Part shown: positions 50,406 to 62,299 of the stretch, one piece after another
Layout: each line of letters begins with the position of its first letter
How positions within the stretch are numbered: position 1 is the stretch's first letter
Source: Neelides folsomi
Taxonomy: Eukaryota > Arthropoda > Collembola > Neelipleona > Neelidae
Assembly: GCA_034687125.1 (NCBI GenBank)
Contig: JAQGBZ010000014.1
Span: 62,001 to 126,000, forward strand
Length of the DNA stretch: 64,000 nucleotides
Direction of reading: 5' to 3'
Notes under the pieces: model-generated
The model's database searches: none
Told to the model about the DNA's origin: nothing
The model's input: the letters and a program-made list of their open reading frames with translations, nothing else
Made by a program: the position numbers and the translations under genes

Positions 50406-51129
50406 TTTGAGAACTGAAATGTTATAAAATAAAATAAATTATTTTTCAAATTTGTTAATATGGATAATGGAAAATGAATCGAAATCGTATACTTTTATGA
50501 TTAATGTTATAACGTAGTATGATACAATATTCATTTTATCTTTTATCAAACCTTATAATTTCAGGACTTGAGAATTAATTCGCTTCTTCTCTTCTTTTCG
50601 CAAAGCGAATGGGACCTAATTATTTGCGAGTCTGAAGACCTTTGAAATTATTAGCAGATTTGTATTCTTCCACTTACAATTTAATAGTGAGGATTTATAT
50701 ATGATTCAAATATATCTTAAAGTTAACTTTAACAAAATGATAAAATTAATATTATGAATTTAACAAAATTACATTCATTTGAAGAATGTGAAAGTGAAAC
50801 CTTTTATTTCTTGCAATCTTGCAATTGCAATTTGCAATTTTGTATTATTTTGTAAATGATGAATTGTATAATTTTGATTTTGGCTGCAAAAGTAAAGCGC
50901 CCTATTTGAAACCCTTTTGCTTATATGCACGAATGCACGTGCACAATCATATATCTATATCATATACATATAGAATTCAAGTTCGACATTCAATAAATGC
51001 ATTCGAAAATCGACATTCAATTCTCGGCTTCTCTTCTCGAGTATTAATTTCATATATAAAGTTGACGAGAGATATTAAATGAGTTCTTTTATAAATTAAA
51101 CTTAACTATTATACTATTTTACATTGAAA
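50406..51129. promoter_or_regulatory. Shared divergent promoter region, UFD1 and POLR1B
   Basis: The start codons of two housekeeping genes face away from each other across this AT-rich 724-bp gap. No TATA box is obvious for either. No coding exon is supported; the open frame at 50819-51082 is AT-driven. Confidence 0.45.
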
Positions 51130-54100
51130 ATGGGTGTGAAGGAAAATAGCCCTTCACAATCAGAATTACCTTGCTTGTGGAACTTAATACCGAAGGCTCC
51201 TAAGTTAACAAACTTAAATATAGATTATGGCAGAATCGCGAAAGAGTCAAACCCGGTAAGCATCATTATTAAAATTTAATGAATCATTATAATGGTGACA
51301 TAAAATTCTAAATAACAAAACCCTCTATTACATAAGTATAGCCCTCCTAAACTTATCCTTAGTTCATAATTGTATTTCGTTTTCTTAAAGGTGTTGGAAG
51401 ATTTTGGCTCTCCGCATATAAAATCTTTCGATTGGATGGCAGAAGAAGGCCTTAAGAATGTTTTGAACAATTTGACTCCAATGCAGTTCGAGTTGCCTTC
51501 ACATGATCGAATCACCTTTAAAATAACCGTAGTTCAATATTTTTATCAGCTCTAAAATCAAACGCAATTTTCTAATTTATTTTTAATCATTATAAAATGT
51601 TTAATTCCAATTTCAGGATTGTAGATTATGTACACCACAAGTTGTTCCTGGAGCCAGTGGTGTGAAAGAAATGAAAGTTTTCCCAACTGAATGCCGACAA
51701 CGTTATACCTCTTATAAAGGGAATTTTTACATCACTTTAAGTTGGTGGCTCAATGGAATCCAGCAAGCTTCTATTGAGAAGAATATGGGAGCAATGCCAA
51801 TTATGGTCAAAGTAATAGCCTAATGACAAACGTTTTATGTTTAATTTAGAAAACATCATAACTTTAGTGTATAAAACTTTGCTATTTAAATCTAGCATTA
51901 TTAGCTAATTTTATTTTAATTTTATTATCCAGTCAAAACTTTGCAATCTATACGGGTTGAAGCCGAAAGGGTTGGTTATGAGAGGAGAACATGAAACTGA
52001 ATTTGGAGGATACTTCATTGCCAAAGGTCACGAAAAGTTGATTCGAATGCTTTTGATGAATCGGTCCAACTATCCAATGTACCTTATAAGAAGTGCTTGG
52101 CTTGCGCGAGGAAGGGGTTTCACAAACAAAGGAGTTTTAATCAGATGTGTCAGTGAGGATCGAACATCTCAGGTAACAATTTTTGACGAATCTGTAATAA
52201 ATGTAAAATTCTTTATTTAGAGTTATTGAACTGAATGAATGTTTTATGTTTTAACATTGAAATATTCTTTTGATTGAATTTAGAATAACGTTATTCATTA
52301 CTTGAATGATGGTTCCATGAGGCTGATGTTCAATGTTGGACGTGAATTGTTTTTTGTTCCAATTTTGATGGTATTGAAAGCACTGGTGGATGTTACAGAT
52401 GAATATATCTATAAACAGTGCATTGCTGGATTTGAAGACGATTTATTTTTTGAAACGTAAATCGATGAACTTAAATATTAATTTTTCAATTTAATTTAAT
52501 TTTGATCGTAAGCTTTTGTAATAAATATAAAATATTTTTAATAGTTTTATTCAAGACATGCTCCGTCAGATGCACAAAGACGGTCTTCATTTTAACCATC
52601 AAGTAAAAGTCTTTATTGGGGAAAGGTTTCGCTCCAGAGTTGCGAAAACAATTGGGGAATGGAAAACGGATGCAGAATGTTGCGAATATTTACTCAAGTA
52701 ATTAATTATTTTATTGTACAATCTTTTATCAATTTAACGATTAATTATTATTGTAGGAAGGGTGTTTGTATCCAATGCACAACTCCGATGGAAAAATTTC
52801 ACTTTCTTATTTATTCAATGCAAAAGTTGTATTGTGGCGTGAATGGGAAAGCAATTCCTGAAAGTGCAGATCATGTAATGGCCCAAGAAGTTCTTCTCGG
52901 TGGACATCTTTACTTGACACTCATTAAAGATAAACTCATTAATTGGCTAGACACAATGAAATTTTTGACAATCAAGAAAGCAAAATCAAACCCAGCATCC
53001 AGACTCGGCAATAGTAATATTCCTCCTAAATTGAAATTTATTTATAGGTCGATTAAGACTATTGAATAATTAATGGAATGAATTTTGTAAATTTAGCCGA
53101 TGTTACTAATATTGTCAACAGCACATTTCAAATCGATAGAAATTTTGACGCTTTCATTGCAACTGGTAATGTTCCACTTGACACAGGACGAGGCTTACCC
53201 CAAACTTCAGGTATTTAAATAAATTAAATAAAACCACGCTATTTGAAAATGTTAATTTTCAACAATATTATTAAAAAAACTGTTATTAATATTTTTAGGT
53301 TTAACAATTATTGTTGAAAATTTGAACCGGCTCAGATATTTGGCTCATTTTCGATCCGTTCATCGAGGAGCCTTTTTCCAAGAACTGAGAACCACCGACG
53401 CTCGGCAACTTCAACCTGATGCTTGGGGTAAATTTTAATTTATTGGTTTTATGCAAAAGATTGATTTATAATTATTTTGAATTAATTCTTAGCAATCTGA
53501 ATTATTTTAATAACTTAGGGTTCATTTGCCCTGTGCATACACCTGATGGATCTCCATGTGGACTTTTAAATCATTTAAGTGCTCACTGTCACATTGTATC
53601 GGAAACTCAAGATTCTTCAAAAATTTCTTCGGTTTTAGTTGGACTTGGAATGAGCCCAATTGACAAAGAGTGCCCATATCCAATAAAAGATTGCTTCAAA
53701 GTTCTTCTTGATGGAAAAGTTCTTGGATATATATGGGAAAAAGATGCCATTTTAATAACCAACAAATTAAGGGAAATGAAAATAAAGGATGAAAGGGTAA
53801 TTAATACTAACAAATCTCTGTTCGTCCTAAACATTACGTATATTTTAAGTAACATATGCATAATTTTGGATTCTAACATAATAAATTACGCATTTAACAA
53901 GTTATGTGTTTCATTTAAGGTGCCAAAACTTATGGAGATTGCTTTAGTGCCAAAAATTCCCGGAGGTCATTACCCTGGACTATATTTATTTGCGAGCCTC
54001 GCGAGGATGATGAGACCCGTTATGAATTTGAAGCACAATGCAATTGAATGGATTGGAACATTTGAGCAATTATATTTACACATTTGCATAATTCTTGAAG

Positions 54101-56070
54101 AAGCTCACCCTGGCGTAAGTCCCATATTTATGAAACAAAAGTTCGACTAACAATGTTTGATTTTCACAAGATTTTAAATAACCCAATTTAATTCTTTGTG
54201 ATATTAGCTTACAACTCATCAAGAAGTAAATGAGCGAATGTTCATAAGTCATCTCGCTTCTCTCATTCCAATGCCTGACTGCAATCAAAGTCCAAGGAAT
54301 ATGTATCAGTGCCAGATGGGAAAACAGACAATGGGTACACCCTGGCACACTTACCATCGTCTAGCCGAGAACAAACTCTACCGACTTTACTTTCCTGGAA
54401 CGCCTTTCTTTCGTCCAGTCCACTATGACTATCTGAATCTGGATGAATATCCAATGGGGACAAATGCCATCGTTGCTGTTATTTCTTATACTGTAAATTG
54501 AATTATTATTTTTCATCATTAATGTCACAATGTGACAATTTAGTGATTTAATAATAATTAAGATAGTTTGGTAATAATTCACAAAATTTATTATTTATTT
54601 TGAGGGTTATGATATGGAAGACGCAATGATCATCAATAAATCATCATTTGAAAGAGGATTCGGTCATGGGTGCATTTACAAATCAGAGCATGTTGATCTC
54701 AAATTTCTCCTTCAAAACCCTCACACTAATGTATGATAAAAATAATATTTCTATTGAGATTTTTATCAGTTTTTAATCAAAATTTTTTCGTAGAGTACTT
54801 TCATGCGAGATCCAACTGATCCAAAATTGGAAAAAACACTTGACCAAGATGGATTGCCTTATATTGGAGGTGCCATTGATAAAGATGATCCTATTTATTG
54901 GTACTTTTTTCAACTAATACTTTAAAAATTTTTTGACTTATTTTTCTTTTTGATTATCAATGTTTTATTAACTTTTTACTTGCACATATTTTGTATTTTC
55001 AGCTATTACAATACAGAAACTGGAACTTATACGGTTAAAAAGTTTTCTGGAGCTGAAAGAGCTTATATTGACTCAGTGAAATTAAAAGGAAACGACGCCG
55101 GAACTCTTGAAAAATCAAGTGTTGTAATTGTTTTTAGACTTCCCGTAAGAATTTTTATACAATTAATATTTGACCTCGTTTGACTCTTTAATTTTGGTCA
55201 TTTTTTTTTATTCAACAATGATATGTAGATCAATAATTCAATTTAATTTTAAAATGTTCTTTATTTTTATAGAAAAACCCTCGGATGGGTGATAAATTCG
55301 CCAGTCGTTCCGGACAAAAAGGAATTTGCAGTTATTTGTGGCCTACAGCGGATCTACCATGGACCGAGACAGGAATTGTTCCTGACATTGTCTTTAACCC
55401 TCACGGGTTCCCTTCTCGAATGACCATCGCCATGATGTATGAAGTAATGGCTGGGAAGTCTGCGGCTTTACATGGAATTGTACACGATGCTTCACCTTTC
55501 AAATTCAACGAGGAAGACACAGCATCGGAGTATTTTGGAAAACTCCTTGAAAAAGGCGGCTATGACTTTTACGGAACTGAACGACTGTACAGTGGGACAG
55601 ACGGCCGTGAACTGACGGCTGACATTTTCATTGGAATTGTCCATTACCAACGTCTTCGTCATATGGTTTCTGAAAAATGGCAAGTTCGGGCCACTGGGCC
55701 CCTCGATTCGGTCACTCACCAACCCAATAAAGGGCGAAGGAGAGGTGGAGGAGTTCGATTTGGTGAGATGGAAAAAGATTGTCTCCTTTCTCACGGAGCG
55801 GCTTATTTACTCCAAGATCGTTTATTCCATGGGTCAGATCGATCGACGACTTTTGCTTGTACAAGATGTTCCTCCATTGTTTGTTCTTTTATCAAAATAC
55901 CGGAAATGCTGCCTGGAGAAACGTTAACTGAGAAGCCAAGACCGAAATGCTACTTTTGTGACTCGGATGAGAAAGTTGAAATTATTGAGATTCCCTACAT
56001 TTTTAAGCTCCTTGTTGATCAACTCGCCTCGGTTAATATTCATCTTAAAGTTAAAGTTGGTCATGTATAA
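51130..56070 (+). CDS. POLR1B: DNA-directed RNA polymerase I subunit RPA2, 1,151 aa
   Basis: Exons: 51130-51255, 51391-51528, 51617-51811, 51933-52172, 52284-52456, 52545-52697, 52757-53013, 53097-53210, 53299-53427, 53519-53796, 53920-54114, 54208-54492, 54605-54730, 54794-54900, 55003-55144, 55273-56070. This is the second-largest (beta-like) subunit of the nucleolar polymerase that makes pre-rRNA. Signatures are [60 protein letters not shown] and [13 protein letters not shown], which line the active centre. The C-terminal zinc site uses CTRC and CYFC. Pol I rather than Pol II or III is indicated by the N-terminus ([14 protein letters not shown]) and overall match to RPA135. All 16 exons are phase-compatible and the length is near human (1,135). 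AATAAA follows the stop almost at once. Confidence 0.95.
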
Positions 56071-56282
56071 AATAAATCATGTAGGAGTAAATGTGCCAAT
56101 AAACTTTATTTCTTTTCTACTATGTTTATGGATTCTTTGGAGGATCAAGGGCCTTTAAGTGCTGCTAAAACAGTTGATTTTTATATTCCTTCTTAGTTTA
56201 GATATTCATTTACTATCAATTTAAATGGAACATTATTATTAAACTGATAGGTTCCACGACGTTTAATACATTCTATGGCTCT

Positions 56283-56724
56283 TTATTTCGTGGAGTCCTG
56301 GAGGTAGGCAATAAGGTCACCTCGCTCTTGAGGCTTTTTAAGACCAGCGAAGATCATTTTAGTACCAGGGATGTACTTCTTCGGATTTTCTAAGTACTCG
56401 AATAATGTATCTTTGCTCCATGTGATTCCTTAACAAAAATAACATTCCTTTTAGTTTGATCTCCGAACAATAGGTTTATTACAAAACAAATTAATAAAGT
56501 AAATGATGTATGAAGATAGGATACATGCATCATTATTGAATACCTTTAGCTTTGTTGGCATCAGTATAGGAGAAACCGGGAGCCTGCCCGGTTTTTCTTC
56601 CAAAGAGCCCTGAGAGATTTGGGCCAACCTTGTGCTTTCCTCCCTTCTCGACTGTGTGGCATTGGGAGCACCTTTGGACAAAGATCTTCTTTCCCTTTTC
56701 AATATCGCCGTCTGGAACACCCAT
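56283..56724 (-). CDS. CYCS: Cytochrome c, 108 aa
   Basis: Coding exons on the minus strand: 56724-56544 and 56428-56283. It is the soluble electron carrier between complexes III and IV in the mitochondrial intermembrane space, and an apoptosis trigger in many animals. The haem is attached at Cys19 and Cys22 of CSQCH, with His23 and Met85 (GTKMIFAG) as axial ligands. The N-terminus [15 protein letters not shown] is typical of arthropods. The upstream in-frame ATG at 56739 (five extra residues) is rejected because family members start at this MGVP. TTTCAG on the minus strand ending at 56766 is a likely acceptor for an intron in the 5' leader. No defects, so this is a functional copy with an intron and not a retropseudogene. 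Confidence 0.95.
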
Positions 56725-58226
56725 TGTAGTTTGGAACAACCGAATCGGTTACTTGCAAAATTTGTCTGAAACAATAGAAGATATTTGTGAGTTTATTTCA
56801 TTTTTAAATCGTTTAGTCCGAATGAATGAGCGGCCACAGTCCAATTAAAATGATCATGTATGGTATTTATAAAGTATATGTAGAATTGTTCATAAATTAG
56901 GCAGTTTTATAACCCCAAACTCATTTCATAGATCGAATCATCTTATCTAAACTAATGGAACTATTAAAGATAATGTATACAGAAAAGTAGTAAAATAGAC
57001 TTAATAGAGCAGTAGGCCAGTCTGGAGTTTGGACAATGTCAATGATAATGTTAAAGGCCTTTTAGATTTTCAATGAAACTTGTCCGTATGATGTTAACAT
57101 TGCATAAGTTTACATACTCGTAATGTAATTATTATGTAAAGGTAATAATCTCACTACTACTTTGGTACAGTCAAACCCTAATCTCCAATCCAAATGATAT
57201 CCTTTAAAGCATTATCGTATAAACGACACTTCCTCGAGAATCGAACTTCCTTATATTTTATGAATACACAATACACACATTTAATTTATATGCTAAATTA
57301 ACATTATGTGTTGTTTATATAATCATATCTTTAACTTTTATAGGTAATTCTCACTTACTTGCACTTGACCTACTTTGGGCAAATAATAATTTGGGATTTT
57401 AAGGAATTATTGAATTCGAATATGTATAGTCAATTCTTATTCATAATTATTCATTTAATATACCTACATTGAGAGCTGAACCAACCTTGGTTAATTTATA
57501 GTAACTCTTAAAAGAGGTATACATAAATATAAGCATTGATATGGGTGTGGAAGAGGTTCAGTTCACGATATAATATATGTAATTATGAATGAGATAATAT
57601 ACGCTTGTGGTTTGATTGTCGTTATTTTATTCGATTCGAGGTAAGGATAATCATTTGATGATCTGACAATAATAAGAGTAAAGTATCATCGAAGAACATG
57701 GTAATAAATTAAAAGTATGCTCGGCAATGGAAAATGAGTATTAGTATAGGAATAATTCTTATAGAGGAAATGGAATTTCATCATTCCTCACCCAAAGGCC
57801 GGTATGATCTTTCAATGTGATTCAACGAAAAATAAATTTATCGGTGACTCAGAATATTTATTAAAAGTGAATTTTAGTCAAATTATTTTATAAAAGTTGA
57901 ACAAAGTTACCTATTGGGAGGACCCACGAAGAAATTCGGCGAATCTTGAGGGAACCTTGCCAAATGTGCCCGAGTCACAAGGTAAAAGGAAGTGGAAGTG
58001 TGGAGCAGTCTCTCCTCGTTTTATTTGAATAGAGATTGCGCTAAGACTCAACCTTTTCCAAAAGCTCTGTCACCAAATCGAATCACAAGGATTTTGTTAC
58101 GGAAATTCGAATATGTGCAATTTCTGCACTTTACAAAAATTACCAATTTGCCAATCTTTTGCATTCTGAAAAGTCAAATTTTATTGTTTGTTTCTTGGTC
58201 ACACAAAATAAGTAGCTTCTTTGAAT
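56725..58226. other. Divergent region between cytochrome c and MUT
   Basis: It contains the leader exon and promoter of cytochrome c (minus) and the promoter and leader of MUT (plus). The open frame at 57992-58267 begins at a non-ATG codon and overlaps the proposed MUT first exon in another frame. A GC-richer patch around 57900-58060 may mark the MUT promoter. Confidence 0.45.
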
Positions 58227-61200
58227 ATGCTGCTTGCAAAAATAAACCAAAAGCATATAGCATGTAATCTTTCAAAGGTAAGATTTCATTGTAATCATTT
58301 AATTTTTACATTTAATTTTTATTTATATAATCTAATATCTGATATATGCTAATGTAGTAGAGGGATCCTTACAAAAAGCATCCCTTTAGGTTAAATGCAC
58401 ACTACAAGTATGTTACATACATGTATAATATATTCCTACATTTTAAATCGCTCATATAAAAATGGTTAAAATATTAAACAAAAAAATATTCATTTTATAG
58501 TTTCTCCTAGTCATTATCACTTTATTTATATTATGAAAATGTTTAATTTATTGATTAATTCTAACATTAACATTAAGTATATTAGTAATATTGTCAACAG
58601 AAGGATATTATTCATATTTATGTGCTTAAGGCTATTAATCCCTATAAGCATACTTTAGTAATTTACATGCTGTCAGATTTTACATAAAATGTATAATACA
58701 GATATTATCTTGCCGTTGATTAAAAGTACAACAGCAGAGCATCGTACTTTACTTTCAAAATATTTAGAATCCCATAATGTCAATTCAGTTAATTAAAAGT
58801 CAAATGAGATACCCCATTGCTTTATACAAAGGTTTTACTTATCATCACTATAAAGTTAAAAGTGAAGATGGTATTATATGGAGGTGCACTGAATATAAAA
58901 GTTCATTTTGCAGATGTTATATTCACACATACAAAGAAGAAGTTAACCACGAATCTGTTAGAGAACATAACCATGCTCCTGATTGTGCCAAAATTAAAGC
59001 TAAAATTGCAGTGGAGCAAATCAAAGAAAAGGCGATTTCAACTAATGAAACCCCCCACGACATTGTTGCTTCACATTTGAGTACATTAGGTCATGTAGTG
59101 GCTGCACAAGTTCCAAGTCCAAATCTATTAAAACAGACCATTAAACGACAAAGAATTAAACATGCAAATAACACAGATCGGAAAGAGGAGAGAGTCTCCC
59201 GTCCTCAGATCGGGGGAATACGGCATTCGATTAGCAGTGGCTCCCCCGTAATTTATATTTTCATTATATACTCTATAGTTGGGACTCCTAATTTGGGAGA
59301 AATTATTAATATAGTGTAAATTATTTTAAGGACTGCAAACTAATATTTAACCTTTTATTAGTATGCCTATGCCAGCCATCGGAAGATTCATCTTGATCCT
59401 GAATGGAGTAAATTAGCAACAAAGCAATTAAAAGGGAAAAATCCTGAAGGTCTTCTTTGGCATACACCAGAAGAAATTACCATCAAACCGCTATACACAA
59501 AAGAAGATACAAAACAGTAAAATAAATTAGTAAATTCACAATTTTGGTCGTATTTTACGTAATATAAAATAATTTTGATTCTTTATGATTAATATTTTTC
59601 TATAAACTTGTAGCATCGAACATGAAATTCCCGGCAAATTTCCTTACACAAGAGGACCTTATCCAACAATGTACTCACAAAGACCATGGACTATCCGCCA
59701 ATATGCTGGATTTTCAACCGTGGAGGAAAGTAACAGATTTTACCGTGCGAATATCAAAGCAGGACAACAGGGGCTTAGCGTCGCTTTTGACCTCCCAACT
59801 CATACTGGATACGACTCAGACAATCCGAGAGTCAAAGGGGACGTTGGGATGGCCGGAGTTGCAATTGACTCTGTAGAAGACATGAAGAGACTTTTTGAAG
59901 GAATTCCTTTGGACAAAATGTCCGTGTCGATGACGATGAACGGCGCTGTGATTCCCGTCCTTGCCATGTTCATTGTCGCTGGTGAGGAACAAGGAGTCAA
60001 GGCTGAACAACTCTCTGGAACAATTCAGAATGATATCTTGAAAGAGTTCATGGTCCGAAATACTTACATTTATCCACCAGAACCTTCCATGAAAATCATT
60101 GGAGACATTTTTAGTTATATTTCGAAAAATATGCCAAAGTATAACTCTATTAGTATTTCGGGATATCACATTCAAGAAGCTGGGGCTACAGCAACTTTAG
60201 AAATGGCCTTTACCATAGCGGACGGACTTGAGTATTGCCGGACTGGATTAAAGGCTGGACTCGATATAGACGATTTTGCTCCACGGCTCTCTTTCTTTTG
60301 GGGAATTGGAATGAATTTTTATATGGTAAAGTAAATTTACATATATAACCATTATTGTTCTTTTTAATTTTTAGTATTTATTATTCGTAAACCTGGAATA
60401 AATTTTTAATTTGCTCTTTAGGAAATTGCAAAAATGAGAGCTGCAAGAAAACTTTGGGCCGAACTCTTAACAAAGAATTTCCAACCAAAAGATCAAAAAT
60501 CATTAATGCTTCGAACCCATTGTCAAACTTCTGGATGGTCATTAACTGAACAGGATCCTTATAACAATGTGGTACGAACAACCGTTGAAGCAATGGCCGC
60601 AGTGTTCGGAGGAACTCAAAGTCTTCATACTAATTCTTTTGACGAGGCTTTGGCTTTGCCTTCACAAACATCATCGAGAATTGCTAGAAATACCCAAATT
60701 ATATTACAAGAAGAGACTGGAATTCCTAAAGTATGAAAAATTTATATCTTTATTGCCCTATAAGATAATGAACTTTATTAAAAATCAGCATTTGGAATAT
60801 TTACAAACTTTGATTTTTAACCTTAAAGGTGATCGATCCATGGGCAGGGTCTTTTATGATGGAATCACTTACAGAAGAAGTTTATAACAAAGCGAAGCAA
60901 ATCATTGACGAAGTTGAAAAAATGGGTGGAATGGCAAAAGCTGTGGCTTCTGGATGGCCCAAATTAAAAATTGAAGAATGTGCGGCGAAACGTCAAGCAA
61001 TGATTGATTCTGGCAGAGGTTCATTTGTGATTTTACTTTATTACCTAATTAGGTTAATTCTCAATCTAAAAACTATTAAGTCATGTTCGGATACCTAATG
61101 TATCTGCTTAATATTTGTATTGCTTTCAGAGGTCATTGTTGGAGTCAATAAATATAAATTGGAAAAGGAAGCTCCACTAGAAGTTTTAATGATTGACAAT

Positions 61201-62299
61201 AACGAAGTTTATAATTCTCAAATTGCAAAGCTTAAAAAATTGCGAGAATCGAGAGATGCTCAGAAAGCGGAAGAGTGCCTCAATAAGATAACTGAAATTG
61301 CCAAATCAGGGGATGGAAATCTTTTGGAAAGTGCTGTGGCTGCTGCAAGAGCAAGATGCAGCTTAGGAGAAATTAGTTATGCAATGGAAAAAGTAAGCTT
61401 TGAATTAATAATTTAGAAGCATGATATTGTGATTCATTGGACAATTTAATATTTCACAAAATTAAAATGGAATCAAAATCCTAATATTTTAATTTTAATT
61501 GCCTACAGGTTTTTGGGAGGCATGTTGCTTCAGACAGCCTTGTTTCTGGTGCTTACAAATCTGAGTATGGTGATAAAAAGGAATTTGAAGCTGTTTCGAA
61601 AAGAGTTAGTTATTTTATATTCATTTTTTTATAATACCGGACTGATTATTTTATATTTTTATTTATTCATTACTTTACTCATTACGTCATTACTTACGAA
61701 CACAAAATAATTTTCCTGAATTATACAGATTGAAGAATTTTTGGCGTTTGATGGTCGTAGGCCTAGAATTTTGGTTGCTAAAATGGGACAAGATGGTCAT
61801 GATCGTGGTGCTAAAGTTATTGCTACAGGATTTGCAGATTTAGGGTAAATTTTTACCACTTTTGACATGAAATAAATAATATCTTTTCTACTATATTTAA
61901 AAAATTCCATATTTAATTATTTAATGTTTAATTATCTTACTAAATGGCAAAAATATATTATTTCGCCTTAGGTTTGATGTAGACGTTGGACCTTTATTTC
62001 AAACACCAGCTGAAGTCGCACAGCAAGCAATTGATTCGGACGTTCACGTTGTTGGAGTTTCAACTCTTGCTGCTGGCCATCGAACATTGGTGCCTGAACT
62101 TATCAAAGCTTTGAGACAATTAAACCGTCCAGATATCCTTGTTGTATGTGGAGGAGTTATTCCTCCTCAAGATTATGACATGCTTCATAAAGTCGGGGTT
62201 TCTTGTGTTTTTGGACCGGGAACGAGAATTCCATTAGCAGCACTCGAAGTTGTAAATCTCATAATGAGCATCCTTGAGAAAAAATCAGAGGAGGCTTAA
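58227..62299 (+). CDS. MUT: Methylmalonyl-CoA mutase, mitochondrial, 739 aa
   Basis: Exons: 58227-58277, 59362-59516, 59614-60325, 60422-60730, 60829-61018, 61130-61392, 61509-61604, 61729-61844, 61972-62299. It converts L-methylmalonyl-CoA to succinyl-CoA with adenosylcobalamin in propionate catabolism. Exon 1 supplies a short basic presequence ([17 protein letters not shown]) that joins in phase to [15 protein letters not shown]. Next come [15 protein letters not shown], the TIM-barrel substrate domain ([71 protein letters not shown]) and the C-terminal B12 domain with DGHDRG, whose His616 is the expected cobalt ligand, then GGVIPPQDY. Length and motifs match the human enzyme (750 aa). Intron 1 holds a FLYWCH zinc-finger frame. 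Exon 1 is the least certain part (about 0.65). Confidence 0.93.
58777..59319 (+). CDS. FLYWCH-type zinc-finger ORF, 180 aa, inside MUT intron 1
   Basis: This intronless frame lies on the same strand as MUT and ends 42 bp before MUT exon 2. Residues about 18-68 form a FLYWCH zinc finger: GFTYHHYKV, then IIWRC (Cys37), FCRC (Cys45/47) and EHNHAPD (His64, His66). The following segment ends in [17 protein letters not shown], the kind of basic stretch seen after FLYWCH fingers in Mutator-like element proteins and their domesticated relatives. No MULE transposase core follows. It is either a single-exon FLYWCH host gene or the left part of a decayed MULE. A GTAATT donor after GSP (59248 region) is in phase with MUT exon 2, so a FLYWCH-MUT chimeric transcript is formally possible but would lack a mitochondrial presequence. 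Confidence 0.6.
   Translation: MSIQLIKSQMRYPIALYKGFTYHHYKVKSEDGIIWRCTEYKSSFCRCYIHTYKEEVNHESVREHNHAPDCAKIKAKIAVEQIKEKAISTNETPHDIVASHLSTLGHVVAAQVPSPNLLKQTIKRQRIKHANNTDRKEERVSRPQIGGIRHSISSGSPVIYIFIIYSIVGTPNLGEIINIV

Noticed and set aside
56722-56739. Upstream ATG of cytochrome c giving five extra residues
   Set aside because: Arthropod cytochrome c begins MGVPxGD, which matches the ATG at 56724.
57992-58267. 91-codon open frame upstream of MUT
   Set aside because: It starts at a non-ATG codon, has no known motif and overlaps the MUT presequence exon in another frame, which has better splice and homology support.
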